Positions 1 through 6,754 of a stretch of 26,342 nucleotides of DNA are shown here, in pieces. Made by a program: the position numbers and the translations under genes. The stretch is taken from the NCBI GenBank assembly GCA_050942695.1, contig JBMNNU010000005.1, positions 1 to 26,342 on the forward strand. Reading direction: 5' to 3'. The stretch comes from JBMNNU01 sp050942695. GTDB lineage: Bacteria; Chloroflexota; UBA6077. Each line of letters starts with the position of its first letter. Position 1 is the stretch's first letter. The notes beneath the pieces are model-generated. The model worked only from the letters and a program-made list of their open reading frames with translations, searched no databases and had not been told where the DNA came from.

Positions 1-43
1 CTCCTATCGATGATCTTGGCAATCTCGATGAAGACCACAGGGT

Positions 44-243
44 GGCCGTCTCTGTCAACCACTCCCGCCTTTTACACCACTTCCGGGGATACTACCAGCA
101 CTCGCCAGCAAGCTGTTCCCAAAGCCCCCCCATTCATCCAAAGCCAAATTGGAGATTATCGCTATTGATCGCTTCTTGAATCTGCCGCTGATGATCTCAT
201 AGAGACCGCCCACGGCCTGGGCAGAGAGGGGACACGGGCCGAA
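44..243 (-). pseudogene. IS21-family istB (ATPase helper) C-terminal remnant
   Basis: Read leftward from 243, one frame gives GGLYEIISGRFKKRS followed by IAIISNLALDEWGGFG. This is the conserved 'FEVIS.RYERGS..ITSNLPFDEW..FG' block near the C-terminus of IstB, the AAA+ transposition helper of IS21 elements. After about residue 55 the match fades and the frame stops near position 60. No start codon, Walker A or Walker B region is present, so only the last third survives. The remnant follows an istA piece in the same frame, separated by one stop codon at 244-246, which implies an internal deletion. The call rests on motif recall, not on a search. Confidence 0.6.
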
Positions 244-335
244 TCATCCAGCGTTACGCAGCCTCGCCACTATCCACCTCTCCACTATCTGTACTCCCAC
301 TTCGGCCTTAGCCTTAGCTCCGATCAACGGTTGAT
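244..335 (-). pseudogene. IS21-family istA (transposase) internal fragment
   Basis: The minus-strand frame reads AKAKAEVGVQIVERW then IVARLRN and a TGA at 244-246. It closely resembles the IstA segment 'KDKAKVEVGVQVVERWILARLRN', which follows the last catalytic residue of the DDE core. The catalytic aspartates upstream and the whole C-terminal half are missing. Direct juxtaposition with the istB tail shows that roughly the C-terminus of istA and the first two thirds of istB were deleted. Short fragment, so moderate confidence. Confidence 0.55.
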
Positions 336-454
336 CCAACCAGAAATTGGATGCTTTCCGGCGGAATCTCTGTCCACTTTGACAAGGACGGGCAGTGAAA
401 TGGAAGGCAAACCCTTCATCCCCTCGTCAGCGGATACTTTGCGCCCGTCGAAGG

Positions 455-780
455 GGGATCAAGACCACTAATGAGAGTCTTCTGTTCCCGGTTTCTGGTG
501 GAGCCCCTTACGACGAACGAGCCTTTGGTGAGGCACTCGAACTAGGATCTGCGTCCGATCCCTAATTGAATACATTCATCTGGAACTTTTCGGAAATCTC
601 CTTTTCAACGAGCAGAAGATTGCAATGCTTGGTCTCCTGGCACCTAGAGACAGAAGTGCTATCATGCTCACCCTACCTACAGAAATACGTGATACGGTGG
701 CACCAATACAGGCCGAGGCTATGGATGAGGGAGACTGGTTTGGTCTTGGATCTTTAAGCAGCCGTATTACGGCTGCTTAA
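455..780 (+). pseudogene. Frameshifted remnant, possibly universal-stress-protein-like
   Basis: One plus-strand frame reads ESLLFPVSGGAPYDERAFGE then ALELGSASDP and stops at the TAA around 559. The next frame continues smoothly as LIEYIHLELFGNLLFNEQK, then IAMLGLLAPRDRSAIMLTLP, to a TAA at 778-780. A single-base loss in the CCC run near 556-558 would fuse the two. The first half resembles the UspA opening (ILVPVDGS...E.A...A.ELA). I do not recognise the second half. An alternative is two unrelated chance frames, but the amino-acid texture looks like real protein. No start codon with an RBS is visible. Confidence 0.35.
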
Positions 781-783
781 AGA
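751..783. terminator. 16-bp perfect inverted repeat with 1-nt centre
   Basis: Arms 751-766 and 768-783 (TCTTTAAGCAGCCGTA and its exact complement) flank a single T. The stop codon of the decayed plus-strand frame lies inside the right arm. As RNA it would form a long hairpin with a terminal loop of about 4-5 nt. There is no clear U-run on either side, so terminator function is inferred from position only. Confidence 0.4.
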
Positions 784-844
784 GGAACTGGATCCGGTAT
801 GTTGGCCGGGTAAGATATTGCAAGCTAATGTAACAGTGTTTATA

Positions 845-875
845 CGACCTGGGCCGCTGAGAGCGGTCCAGGTCG
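845..875 (-). terminator. Hairpin downstream of the recombinase operon
   Basis: Arms 845-858 and 862-875 (CGACCTGGGCCGCT against AGCGGTCCAGGTCG) pair over 14 bp with one G/U-type mismatch and a 3-nt loop. It lies about 55 bp past the stop of the small minus-strand gene at 929, a normal place for its terminator. The sequence after the stem on the minus strand is A/T-rich but not a U-run. Confidence 0.45.
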
Positions 876-928
876 AACCCTAAGTTGACTCTATATAGGC
901 AGCGAGGTGAAGCCGCTGGCCATCAACT

Positions 929-1198
929 CTATGCCGCCCTTCCCTTCCGCCTCGCTGATTTCGATCGTGCCTTTACCGATGCCAGAGCCAGCCGCGAGAA
1001 GTGAGCCCGACGAGCCATCTCCGCCCGACGGACTCGCTCCTCTTCGGGGAGCACGCCGTCAGGGTCAACCTCCCGAAGGAACTTCGCGTTGAAACCTTCC
1101 CTTGCCTTTCGGGTGGTCTCTTTCGGATCGTACATCGCGTGTTGCGTATACGCACCGATCCGTCCCCTGATTGCTGCGATTCTCGGATCGATCGCCAT
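929..1198 (-). CDS. Small conserved protein of unknown function
   Basis: Encodes 89 residues from the second of two adjacent ATGs. AGGAGG at 1206-1211 lies 7 nt before the ATG at 1198, but only 1 nt before the ATG at 1204, so 1198 is the better start. The protein is charged and helical (DPKETTRKAREGFNAKF, then VDPDGVLPEEERVRRAEMAR), with an Arg/Lys-rich tail and no membrane segment. Short proteins with this 'ETT..AR..F...VDPDGVLPP.ER.RRAE.AR...F..LA' pattern occur in Actinobacteria and Chloroflexota as hypotheticals, from memory. It starts 49 bp after the recombinase stop on the same strand, so co-transcription is likely. DNA binding is possible from its charge but is not shown. Confidence 0.75.
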   Translation of the reverse strand: MAIDPRIAAIRGRIGAYTQHAMYDPKETTRKAREGFNAKFLREVDPDGVLPEEERVRRAEMARRAHFSRLALASVKARSKSARRKGRAA

Positions 1199-1247
1199 TA
1201 CCATTCCTCCTGGATGTAGTATGTTCGCCTACATCCAGTATGGAGAA

Positions 1248-2216
1248 TCATCCCCGACTTCCGTTTCTCCTTGGGCTTCGTTTGAGGATATTGTCAGCAG
1301 GGGACAGGGTGCGATGGGCTCCGATCGCACGCTCTTGAGCCGTGGAATTCGCATATCGGGCAATCATAGCTCGCGATTCCCACCCCATGTTTACCCTGAG
1401 GTCGTTCTCCTGTCCGCCGTTCAACAGGTAATAGTGAGCCTTCGAGTGTCGCAACTGGTGAGGATGAACCTTTATACCGACAGATCTCGCGATCCGATCC
1501 ACTATATCGCTGATACCGCTTTTGGTTATGGCTCCTTTCGGCCCCAGCCACAACTCCGCCAGTTCCGAGTGACGATGCCTTGCCCGTACCCGTAGGTATC
1601 GGTTCAATGCAGCCGCCACGTTCGTTCCGATGCCGACGGTTCGTGTCTTGTTTCCCTTTCCTGTCACGGTAATCCGTTTTTTGTCGATGTCGATGTCAGC
1701 AATTTGTAGGTTGGTCAACTCCTCCAGACGTACGCCCGTATCTAGGAAGACCAGAATGATGGCCTTATCGCGCCTCGCACGAAATCCTGTCCCATCACAG
1801 GCGTGGACCATGGCAACTATGTCATCCTCGGCAATAATCGGCACCGGCTTATCTGGGACTCGAGGGGGCTTCATATTGTCCATGGGGTTTTTCCGTATTT
1901 CCTTTTCAGTTATCGCCCAAGAGAAAAAAGCCTGGAGTGCTCGGAAGCGATTGTTAGCCGTGGCAGCGGAATAGTCCTTTAGGATATCGACGAAAAATCC
2001 CTCCAAGACAGGTTTTGTGATCTTTCTCGGGTCGGTGGGCTTTTTGTTTTCCTTGAGATACCTGGCCAGCGTTCTCACGGCCTCTGTGTAGGCTACTATG
2101 GTCCTTGGCGACTTATTTTGGGACTCCATCGTAAGGATGAATCCCTGCAAGCATGAGCGGAGTTCATCCGGTAACTCTTCCACAGTCGGAAGTTTGGCTC
2201 CATGGGTCTTTGGCAT
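1248..2216 (-). CDS. Tyrosine recombinase / integrase (XerC/D-like)
   Basis: Site-specific recombinase that cuts and rejoins DNA through a 3'-phosphotyrosine. With the start at 2216 (322 residues), an N-terminal SAM-like core-binding domain spans about 20-115 (SPRTIVAYTEAVRTLARYL). The catalytic domain follows with Arg163 (TGVRLEEL), Lys187 (TGKGNK), His253 and Arg256 (HPHQLRHS), Trp279 in the usual His/Trp position (MGWES) and Tyr288 (MIARYAN). The catalytic set is complete, so it should be active. A longer reading from 2270 exists but has no RBS, whereas GGGGTGAG precedes the 2216 ATG. The gene lies 241 bp from the 3' end of tRNA-Gly(TCC), typical of integrases of elements inserted at tRNA genes. 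A housekeeping Xer is the alternative, but the IS debris nearby favours an integrase. Confidence 0.92.
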   Translation of the reverse strand: MPKTHGAKLPTVEELPDELRSCLQGFILTMESQNKSPRTIVAYTEAVRTLARYLKENKKPTDPRKITKPVLEGFFVDILKDYSAATANNRFRALQAFFSWAITEKEIRKNPMDNMKPPRVPDKPVPIIAEDDIVAMVHACDGTGFRARRDKAIILVFLDTGVRLEELTNLQIADIDIDKKRITVTGKGNKTRTVGIGTNVAAALNRYLRVRARHRHSELAELWLGPKGAITKSGISDIVDRIARSVGIKVHPHQLRHSKAHYYLLNGGQENDLRVNMGWESRAMIARYANSTAQERAIGAHRTLSPADNILKRSPRRNGSRG

Positions 2217-2456
2217 GTCTCTCACCCCTAACGATCTGCTGTGATCTCCAAGACCAGTATGAAATAACATCCCGGAGTTACGCTGATCGCCTGAATGAGA
2301 CTGTGTGAGGTCTGAAGAGGGGCTAAAACAGGCTGAACACCGGCTCGATCAGTCCATTGAGAAATCTGTCAGTTAGATGCTCTCTCAACGGTGTCGCACT
2401 TCGTCGATCGGCGCCGATGTCCAGTTAGATCGCCTGTGCACGCTTAATTTACGTTT

Positions 2457-2533
2457 TGGAGCGGGAGACGGGACTCGAACCCGCGACGATCTGCTTGGAA
2501 GGCAGACACTCTACCAGACTGAGTTACTCCCGC
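2457..2533 (-). tRNA. tRNA-Gly (anticodon TCC), CCA encoded
   Basis: The minus strand folds as a full cloverleaf. The acceptor stem is GCGGGAG (2533-2527) with CTCCCGC (2467-2461). The anticodon arm is TCTGC-CTTCCAA-GCAGA, giving anticodon TCC, and the T arm carries GGTTCGAGTCC. The discriminator is T at 2460, and CCA (2459-2457) is encoded in the DNA. Its 3' end faces the recombinase gene. Confidence 0.95.
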
Positions 2534-2550
2534 ACGGTTCTACATATCAA

Positions 2551-2579
2551 ATTATACGATCCGAGCGGCGCATAGTCAA
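2551..2579 (-). promoter_or_regulatory. Sigma-70-type promoter of tRNA-Gly(TCC)
   Basis: Minus strand -35 TTGACT (2574-2579), 17-bp spacer, -10 TATAAT (2551-2556). Transcription would start near 2544, about 11 nt before the mature tRNA 5' end. Confidence 0.8.
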
Positions 2580-2632
2580 ACGGAGTAACAACCAAATCCC
2601 AGCCGTTAACAAAGCTCCGATACAGATTAACA

Positions 2633-2664
2633 GTGTAGGGGCGCTCGGCCGTGCGCCCCTACAC
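2633..2664. repeat. REP-like palindrome GTGTAGGGGCGC / GCGCCCCTACAC
   Basis: Perfect 12-bp arms at 2633-2644 and 2653-2664 with an 8-nt loop. It lies 34 bp past the MetF-fusion stop and could serve as its terminator. The GTAGGGGCG...CGCCCCTAC core resembles dispersed intergenic palindromes common in Chloroflexota and other phyla, from general recollection, so it may be a repeat-family copy. No second copy is in this window. Confidence 0.5.
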
Positions 2665-2697
2665 CCGTTTCGAATATTGACTGTTGCGGCTGCGCCT

Positions 2698-4293
2698 CTA
2701 CTCCTTAGGTACCGGTTTGTATCCGAAGTGGTCGCGACCCAAAAAGTTGTTCGCCCACGGCGATTCGCCTCTCAAAGCGCCGTTCCGGTACACCGTGGGA
2801 CCCTTGAAGGCGTCCTCCTCCTCGCCGTAACCTTTAAGCCGGTCGTATGCTCGAGCCCAAATGCAATCTTTATCTTTGAAGAACTCGCATCTACCATGGG
2901 CGGACCCACCACACGGCCCGTTGCGCTGGTTCTTCGCACACTGCGACATCGGGCAAAGGTATGCGACGTCGACCAGCGAGCAGTCGCCGCAGTCCTTGCA
3001 GTTGTACAGGGGCACCTTGGCCGCCTGCTCCAGGACGTGGAAGAACCGCTTGGCACCGGGCGAGTTGTCGATCCGCAGGTAGAAGTCTCTCATCATGGAG
3101 AAACCTCTGGAGCGCGGATCGAATAACACGCTGTGAACGAAGCGGCTAAATTTATAGGCCAGCGGCGCCCTGGATCGGGCTCTTTTCCTGCCTTCCGGCG
3201 TGAGGGATGCCTGATACTGCCGATTGATCTCTCCTGAGCTGAGCTTAGTCTCCGGGTCCTGCTCGAAGTAGTAGAACTCGTTCGGCTGAGGATACTGGAT
3301 CTCTTTAGCGAACTCTTTCCAGTCGTCGGGGCCGTACGAGTCGGCCAGCTCGAATATGGTGCTGAACTCCTGAGCATTGCGCGGCCCTGCCAGGTAGGCG
3401 CCGCGGTAACCCAATCCCTTCAGTATTGCTATCTGTTTGGCTGCGAACTCCTGGAAGAACTTTTTGCCCTTGTCCGGCGAAGCTGCCTGCTTTTCGCACT
3501 CTGCCTTCAACTCGTCGCTGCAGAAAACACCGGCCACATTGCCTCTGTTGAAGAATCGGGCCACCGGCCGCGAGAGCAGGTAGATATTTGCCATGACAGG
3601 AACGTTGAGCCCCTTGAGCCGCATATACCTGATTAGCTCGTCAAATTTCCGTGAGTCGTATCCTAACTGAGTGATGACGAACTCTGCGCCGACGGCGATC
3701 TTACGCGCCAGCTTAAAATACTGGGGCATCAACTCCCGTTCCTGCTGTTTGAAAGGAGACACGGCGCACCCCAGGTAGAAATCGGTCTTGGGCAGGGGCA
3801 CCAACTCTCCCTTCATGTTTGGCACGGGCATTCCCTGATTCATCTCGTGGAGCATCTGGATAAGCCCAACGGAGTCCACATCGAAGGTTGGATCGGCGTA
3901 ACCGCGATATCCATCCACCGGATAGTCGCCCGAGAGGCAAAGCAAGCTCTCAAAACCGGCTGCAGCCAAAGACCAGGCTCGGCTTTCCAGTCCAGCGCGG
4001 TTGAGATCTTTGCAGGAGAGATGGATGATGGCCTGCTTCCGGCGGTCACCCAGGAGAAGCCCAAGAGATTCCGGATAGATCTTCGGGGCTCCACCGGCGT
4101 TGTCGGTGATGCTCAGGACATGGGCGATGTTGGAGCCTAACAGCTCGTCGGCCATCGCCTTAACCTTAGTGGCTTCTGGTTCTGCTAGCGGTCCTCGGCC
4201 CGGTACGAGTTCAGCTATACGCACAAAAGTCGTCGTTTCTGTGAGCAGCGTCCGGAGCGATTGTGTGGATCTGTTTGCGTCAGTCGAAGTCAT
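2698..4293 (-). CDS. Methylenetetrahydrofolate reductase fused to a MetV-like C-terminal domain
   Basis: A 531-residue protein. Residues about 15-300 form the MetF TIM barrel, which reduces 5,10-methylene-THF to 5-methyl-THF on FAD. Landmarks are the N-terminal acidic site (FVRIAELVPGRGP), HLSCKDLNR, LCLSGDYP and FYLGCAVSPF. The C-terminal part, about 380-520, resembles the MTHFR_C/MetV family of acetogens. It has eight cysteines at about 432, 435, 438, 447, 452, 461, 469 and 477 (CKDCGDCSLVDVAYLCP, then GPCGGSAHGRCE), a likely Fe-S or zinc cluster. In acetogens MetV is a separate protein that links MetF to the electron supply. A fused form suggests that electrons reach the flavin through this domain, perhaps without NAD(P)H. 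The product feeds methionine synthesis or a Wood-Ljungdahl methyl branch. The next gene upstream is the MFS gene, on the same strand. Confidence 0.9.
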   Translation of the reverse strand: MTSTDANRSTQSLRTLLTETTTFVRIAELVPGRGPLAEPEATKVKAMADELLGSNIAHVLSITDNAGGAPKIYPESLGLLLGDRRKQAIIHLSCKDLNRAGLESRAWSLAAAGFESLLCLSGDYPVDGYRGYADPTFDVDSVGLIQMLHEMNQGMPVPNMKGELVPLPKTDFYLGCAVSPFKQQERELMPQYFKLARKIAVGAEFVITQLGYDSRKFDELIRYMRLKGLNVPVMANIYLLSRPVARFFNRGNVAGVFCSDELKAECEKQAASPDKGKKFFQEFAAKQIAILKGLGYRGAYLAGPRNAQEFSTIFELADSYGPDDWKEFAKEIQYPQPNEFYYFEQDPETKLSSGEINRQYQASLTPEGRKRARSRAPLAYKFSRFVHSVLFDPRSRGFSMMRDFYLRIDNSPGAKRFFHVLEQAAKVPLYNCKDCGDCSLVDVAYLCPMSQCAKNQRNGPCGGSAHGRCEFFKDKDCIWARAYDRLKGYGEEEDAFKGPTVYRNGALRGESPWANNFLGRDHFGYKPVPKE

Positions 4294-4462
4294 CCAATAT
4301 GCTTTTCACCGGCGGTATTGGCCGGAGCCCTACCCGTACAGGGAGGGCGCGCCTCCTTACATAAGAGGTTGTGGTGTCCGTCAGCGACATGAGCGATCCA
4401 TCATAGATGCGCATTCCGCCCGGCCCCCTCATTAGCTTACCTCTTTCATAGAGCCAGGACAA
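4280..4462 (-). CDS. Possible small ORF overlapping the MetF-fusion start
   Basis: A 60-residue frame starting at TTG (4462), containing LMRGPGGMRIYDGSLM and ending at a TGA that overlaps the first 14 nt of the MetF-fusion gene. No good RBS precedes the TTG, and I recognise no family. It could be a leader peptide giving translational coupling, or simply the 5' region of the transcript. Kept at low confidence because it fills most of the 204-bp gap. Confidence 0.2.
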   Translation of the reverse strand: MSWLYERGKLMRGPGGMRIYDGSLMSLTDTTTSYVRRRALPVRVGLRPIPPVKSILDDFD

Positions 4463-4497
4463 GAGAAAACGGATGTAACGGTTATCTTGCCCAATTT

Positions 4498-5790
4498 TTA
4501 GCTATCGTTTTTGCTCTGACTGGCCGGACGCGCCCGCGTACTGGGTCTCAGGATCTCGGGCTTGGCCCGGGAGAGAGGATATTTCCGAAAACCATGGCTT
4601 GTCCAGATATAGGCTATGGCAAAGAGTATAGACGTTGCTAAGAAGACGGCGCGTAAACCCCAATGGGTAGCTACACCCGCGCCCATCAGAGGCCCCGCAC
4701 CATGAGCTAAGGAGGTGGATGCTGAAGACAGTCCAAAAGCCGAGCCGCGGCGTGCGTCCGGTGAGGCCTGAGCGATAAGGGCGTTGGCCGTAGGCATCAA
4801 CCCGCCCAAGAAAAAGCCCAACAATGATCTCAGAATCACCAGTTGAAACACGTCTTGAACCATCGCCTGAGGGAAAAAGGTGATTGTAGCTCCAGCCAAG
4901 CAGACGGTCAGGATCTTCGTATGCCCGATCCTATCACCTAGCCGTCCGAGCGCCAAAGCGGAAATCGCGCTGGTAACACCTGTCCCGGCGAGGGTGACCC
5001 CTGCCATCGTTGCGGCGTTTACCCCGCCGCTCAACTCCTCGATGAAGAGGCTAAGCATAGGAGCTACGATGCTCTGGCCGAACTGGATCAGGAAGGTTAC
5101 ACCCAGAAGGATCGGAAAGATAGCTGTGCTGAGAAGTGTTCTGCTGTCTCGCCAAATACTCGGACGTTGAACCCCGCGAGATGGAGGAGTGAACTGCTCC
5201 TCTACGAAAACTGCAGCTATAAGGGCCCCTAACAGCATGAGAATGCACGCCACGTAAAAGGTAATCCGGAACCCATAGGTATCGGCGAATATCCCTCCTA
5301 TCAAGGGGCCGATGGACATTCCCAAAAAGATGGCAACCTGCATAATCCCCAATGCGACTCCTAAGTGAGCCTTCGGGGTTGTGCTGGCGACAAGGGCGTT
5401 GCATGCTGCAACCGTACCTGTCACTAAACCCTGGATGAGTCGGAGCACCAGGAGCTGCTCCGGGGACGAAACGAACCCCATAAGCCCGACTACGACCCCG
5501 CCCCCAAACATCGAGCGGATGACCATGGGGCGTCTACCGAAGCGATCGGCAAGACTTCCCCAGATAGGTTGGGATATCGCTAGCGATAGGGATGGAGCCG
5601 CAGCAAGAATACCCGCCCACTGGGCTACCTCAGCCGCCCCTTGAACTCCCAGAGTTTGAACGTAGAGGGGGAAGAAGGGGATTACAAAACTAAAAGCGAC
5701 CATGTTTAGCGTTTGAGCTATCCATAGCGCTGTAAGATTACGCTGCCATTTTTCAAATCTCATCTTTAATCGTTGCCAATGATACTCCAT
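4498..5790 (-). CDS. Major facilitator superfamily efflux transporter (DHA1-like)
   Basis: A 430-residue inner-membrane protein with about 12 hydrophobic segments in two halves. Motif A appears as GSLADRFGRRPMVI in the loop between TM2 and TM3 and again, weaker, as GRLGDRIGHTKIL in the second half. A motif-C-like, proline/glycine-rich TM5 (GMSIGPLIGGIFAD) is typical of drug:H+ antiporters. The C-terminus is a basic cytoplasmic tail. The substrate cannot be read from sequence, and multidrug or metabolite export is the family norm. Start choice is unsure: ATG 5790 has no visible RBS, and an internal ATG nine codons on is equally possible. It is transcribed away from the nitroreductase gene. Confidence 0.9.
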   Translation of the reverse strand: MEYHWQRLKMRFEKWQRNLTALWIAQTLNMVAFSFVIPFFPLYVQTLGVQGAAEVAQWAGILAAAPSLSLAISQPIWGSLADRFGRRPMVIRSMFGGGVVVGLMGFVSSPEQLLVLRLIQGLVTGTVAACNALVASTTPKAHLGVALGIMQVAIFLGMSIGPLIGGIFADTYGFRITFYVACILMLLGALIAAVFVEEQFTPPSRGVQRPSIWRDSRTLLSTAIFPILLGVTFLIQFGQSIVAPMLSLFIEELSGGVNAATMAGVTLAGTGVTSAISALALGRLGDRIGHTKILTVCLAGATITFFPQAMVQDVFQLVILRSLLGFFLGGLMPTANALIAQASPDARRGSAFGLSSASTSLAHGAGPLMGAGVATHWGLRAVFLATSILFAIAYIWTSHGFRKYPLSRAKPEILRPSTRARPASQSKNDS

Positions 5791-5861
5791 TTCGAAAGAA
5801 GTCGTCTATCGAGTTGCTCCGCAGCGATTGCCTTTGTATCATTGGGGCGCTATTGGCAAGA

Positions 5862-5890
5862 TTGAACCCAGCTTATGCAATCGTTATTAA
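5862..5890 (+). promoter_or_regulatory. Promoter of the nitroreductase gene
   Basis: TTGAAC (5862-5867), 17-bp spacer, TATTAA (5885-5890). AGGAG at 5903-5907 lies 7 nt before the ATG at 5915, so the leader would be about 17 nt. Confidence 0.55.
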
Positions 5891-5914
5891 CTTCGAGATT
5901 CGAGGAGATGGATT

Positions 5915-6559
5915 ATGGAGTTAGAAGAAGCCATCAAGACCAGAAGATCGATCAGGAAGTACCAGGATAAGGATGTGCCGTTGGATGTCATCATGAAGGC
6001 GATCAACCTCGCCTGCTGGGCACCTAATGGAGGCAACTACCAATCTTGGAAGTTTTTTGTAGTTAAAAACCGCGCCTTGATAAACCGAATGGCTGACACT
6101 CTCCAGGAAAAGATGGATCGGATGTGTCAGTGGCCGGAGGTGGGGGAGTTTGGGGAGACATTTCAAAGATACAGCAGAAATGCCTGCTTTTTCCGAAATG
6201 CCGGGGCTTTAATAGCGGTTGGCCACGGGGAATATCAGAGCGCTGCCGACAAGGTCCTCAAACGCCGAGGGCCAGCGGATCCCGAGGCCAGAGAGATGAT
6301 AGAGAACCGCGCTGCGGTCGCATCTAAGATACAGACAGTCGGAGGCCTAGTGGCAACCCTGCTGCTCGCGTTGCACCAGGAAGGGCTGGGGGCTTGTTGG
6401 ATGGCGGGTCCCATGTTGATCCGGCGCGAAATGGAGAAGATGTTGGGAGTCCCAGATGACATAAGGCTGTTTGCGCTGGTGCCGGTTGGCTATCCGGCGG
6501 AAACCCCTGCACCCGGACCTCGAAAAGCGCTCGAAGAGATCGTTACCATTCTGGAATAA
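5915..6559 (+). CDS. Nitroreductase-family FMN oxidoreductase
   Basis: A 214-residue cytoplasmic flavoprotein of the NfsB/FRP superfamily. It opens with the FMN-phosphate motif TRRSIRKYQDKDVP. The isoalloxazine region is CWAPNGGNYQSWKFFVV (family: APS..N.QPW.F.V). The central helix region carries LLLALHQEGLGACWMAGPM, and near the end is LFALVPVGYP, the usual G-Y-P-x-E turn. It is full length for the family, with a good RBS. The physiological substrate is unknown; members reduce nitroaromatics, quinones, enones or flavins, or cleave flavin. It diverges from the exporter, so a detoxification pair is possible but not demonstrated. Confidence 0.92.
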   Translation: MELEEAIKTRRSIRKYQDKDVPLDVIMKAINLACWAPNGGNYQSWKFFVVKNRALINRMADTLQEKMDRMCQWPEVGEFGETFQRYSRNACFFRNAGALIAVGHGEYQSAADKVLKRRGPADPEAREMIENRAAVASKIQTVGGLVATLLLALHQEGLGACWMAGPMLIRREMEKMLGVPDDIRLFALVPVGYPAETPAPGPRKALEEIVTILE

Positions 6560-6577
6560 AAATCCCTAAACAACGCA

Positions 6578-6606
6578 TTGTCGCCTTTGTTTGTACCGGA
6601 TATAAT
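6578..6606 (+). promoter_or_regulatory. Strong promoter upstream of the HisKA-only gene
   Basis: TTGTCG (6578-6583), exactly 17 bp, then consensus TATAAT (6601-6606). Transcription would start near 6613 and leave a leader of about 140 nt before the GTG start at 6755. Confidence 0.65.
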
Positions 6607-6612
6607 TGCGCT

Positions 6613-6710
6613 TGAGCCGCTCCGTAGAGGATACGTCGAAGGGGACCAGGCCGATGAGCCGCTCATGCTGACGGCGAGGCAGTGGGTCGATCTGTAAGAC
6701 AGATCGACCC
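6613..6710 (+). ncRNA. Candidate structured leader or small RNA
   Basis: The segment after the TATAAT box is not coding in any convincing frame. It contains GAGCCGCTC twice (6614-6622 and 6656-6664) and ends in a perfect 12-bp hairpin, GGGTCGATCTGT-AAG-ACAGATCGACCC (6684-6695 / 6699-6710). No U-run follows the hairpin, so it need not terminate. It may be a regulatory leader for the downstream gene, a roughly 100-nt sRNA, or a DNA operator. It does not match any riboswitch consensus I know. Confidence 0.35.
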
Positions 6711-6754
6711 GGCAAGGTACCTATTCGACATCCTCAAACGGAGGGATTTGCCCC

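Noticed and set aside
535..560. Possible second attachment site (ACTCGAAC resembling the tRNA-Gly T arm)
   Set aside because: Only 8-9 bases match the tRNA and the flanks diverge; too short to call an att repeat.
1089..1595. 168-codon plus-strand frame
   Set aside because: Antisense to the tyrosine recombinase, whose catalytic residues are all present on the other strand.
2377..3126. Long plus-strand frame across tRNA-Gly and the MetF-fusion C-terminus
   Set aside because: Antisense to the clear MetF/MetV coding sequence and running through a tRNA gene; Arg/Val-rich translation with no family features.
6613..6710. Known small RNA (SRP RNA) or known riboswitch (fluoride, guanidine)
   Set aside because: None of the invariant blocks (for example GGAAGGAAGCAG for SRP RNA) is present; kept only as an unassigned structured leader.
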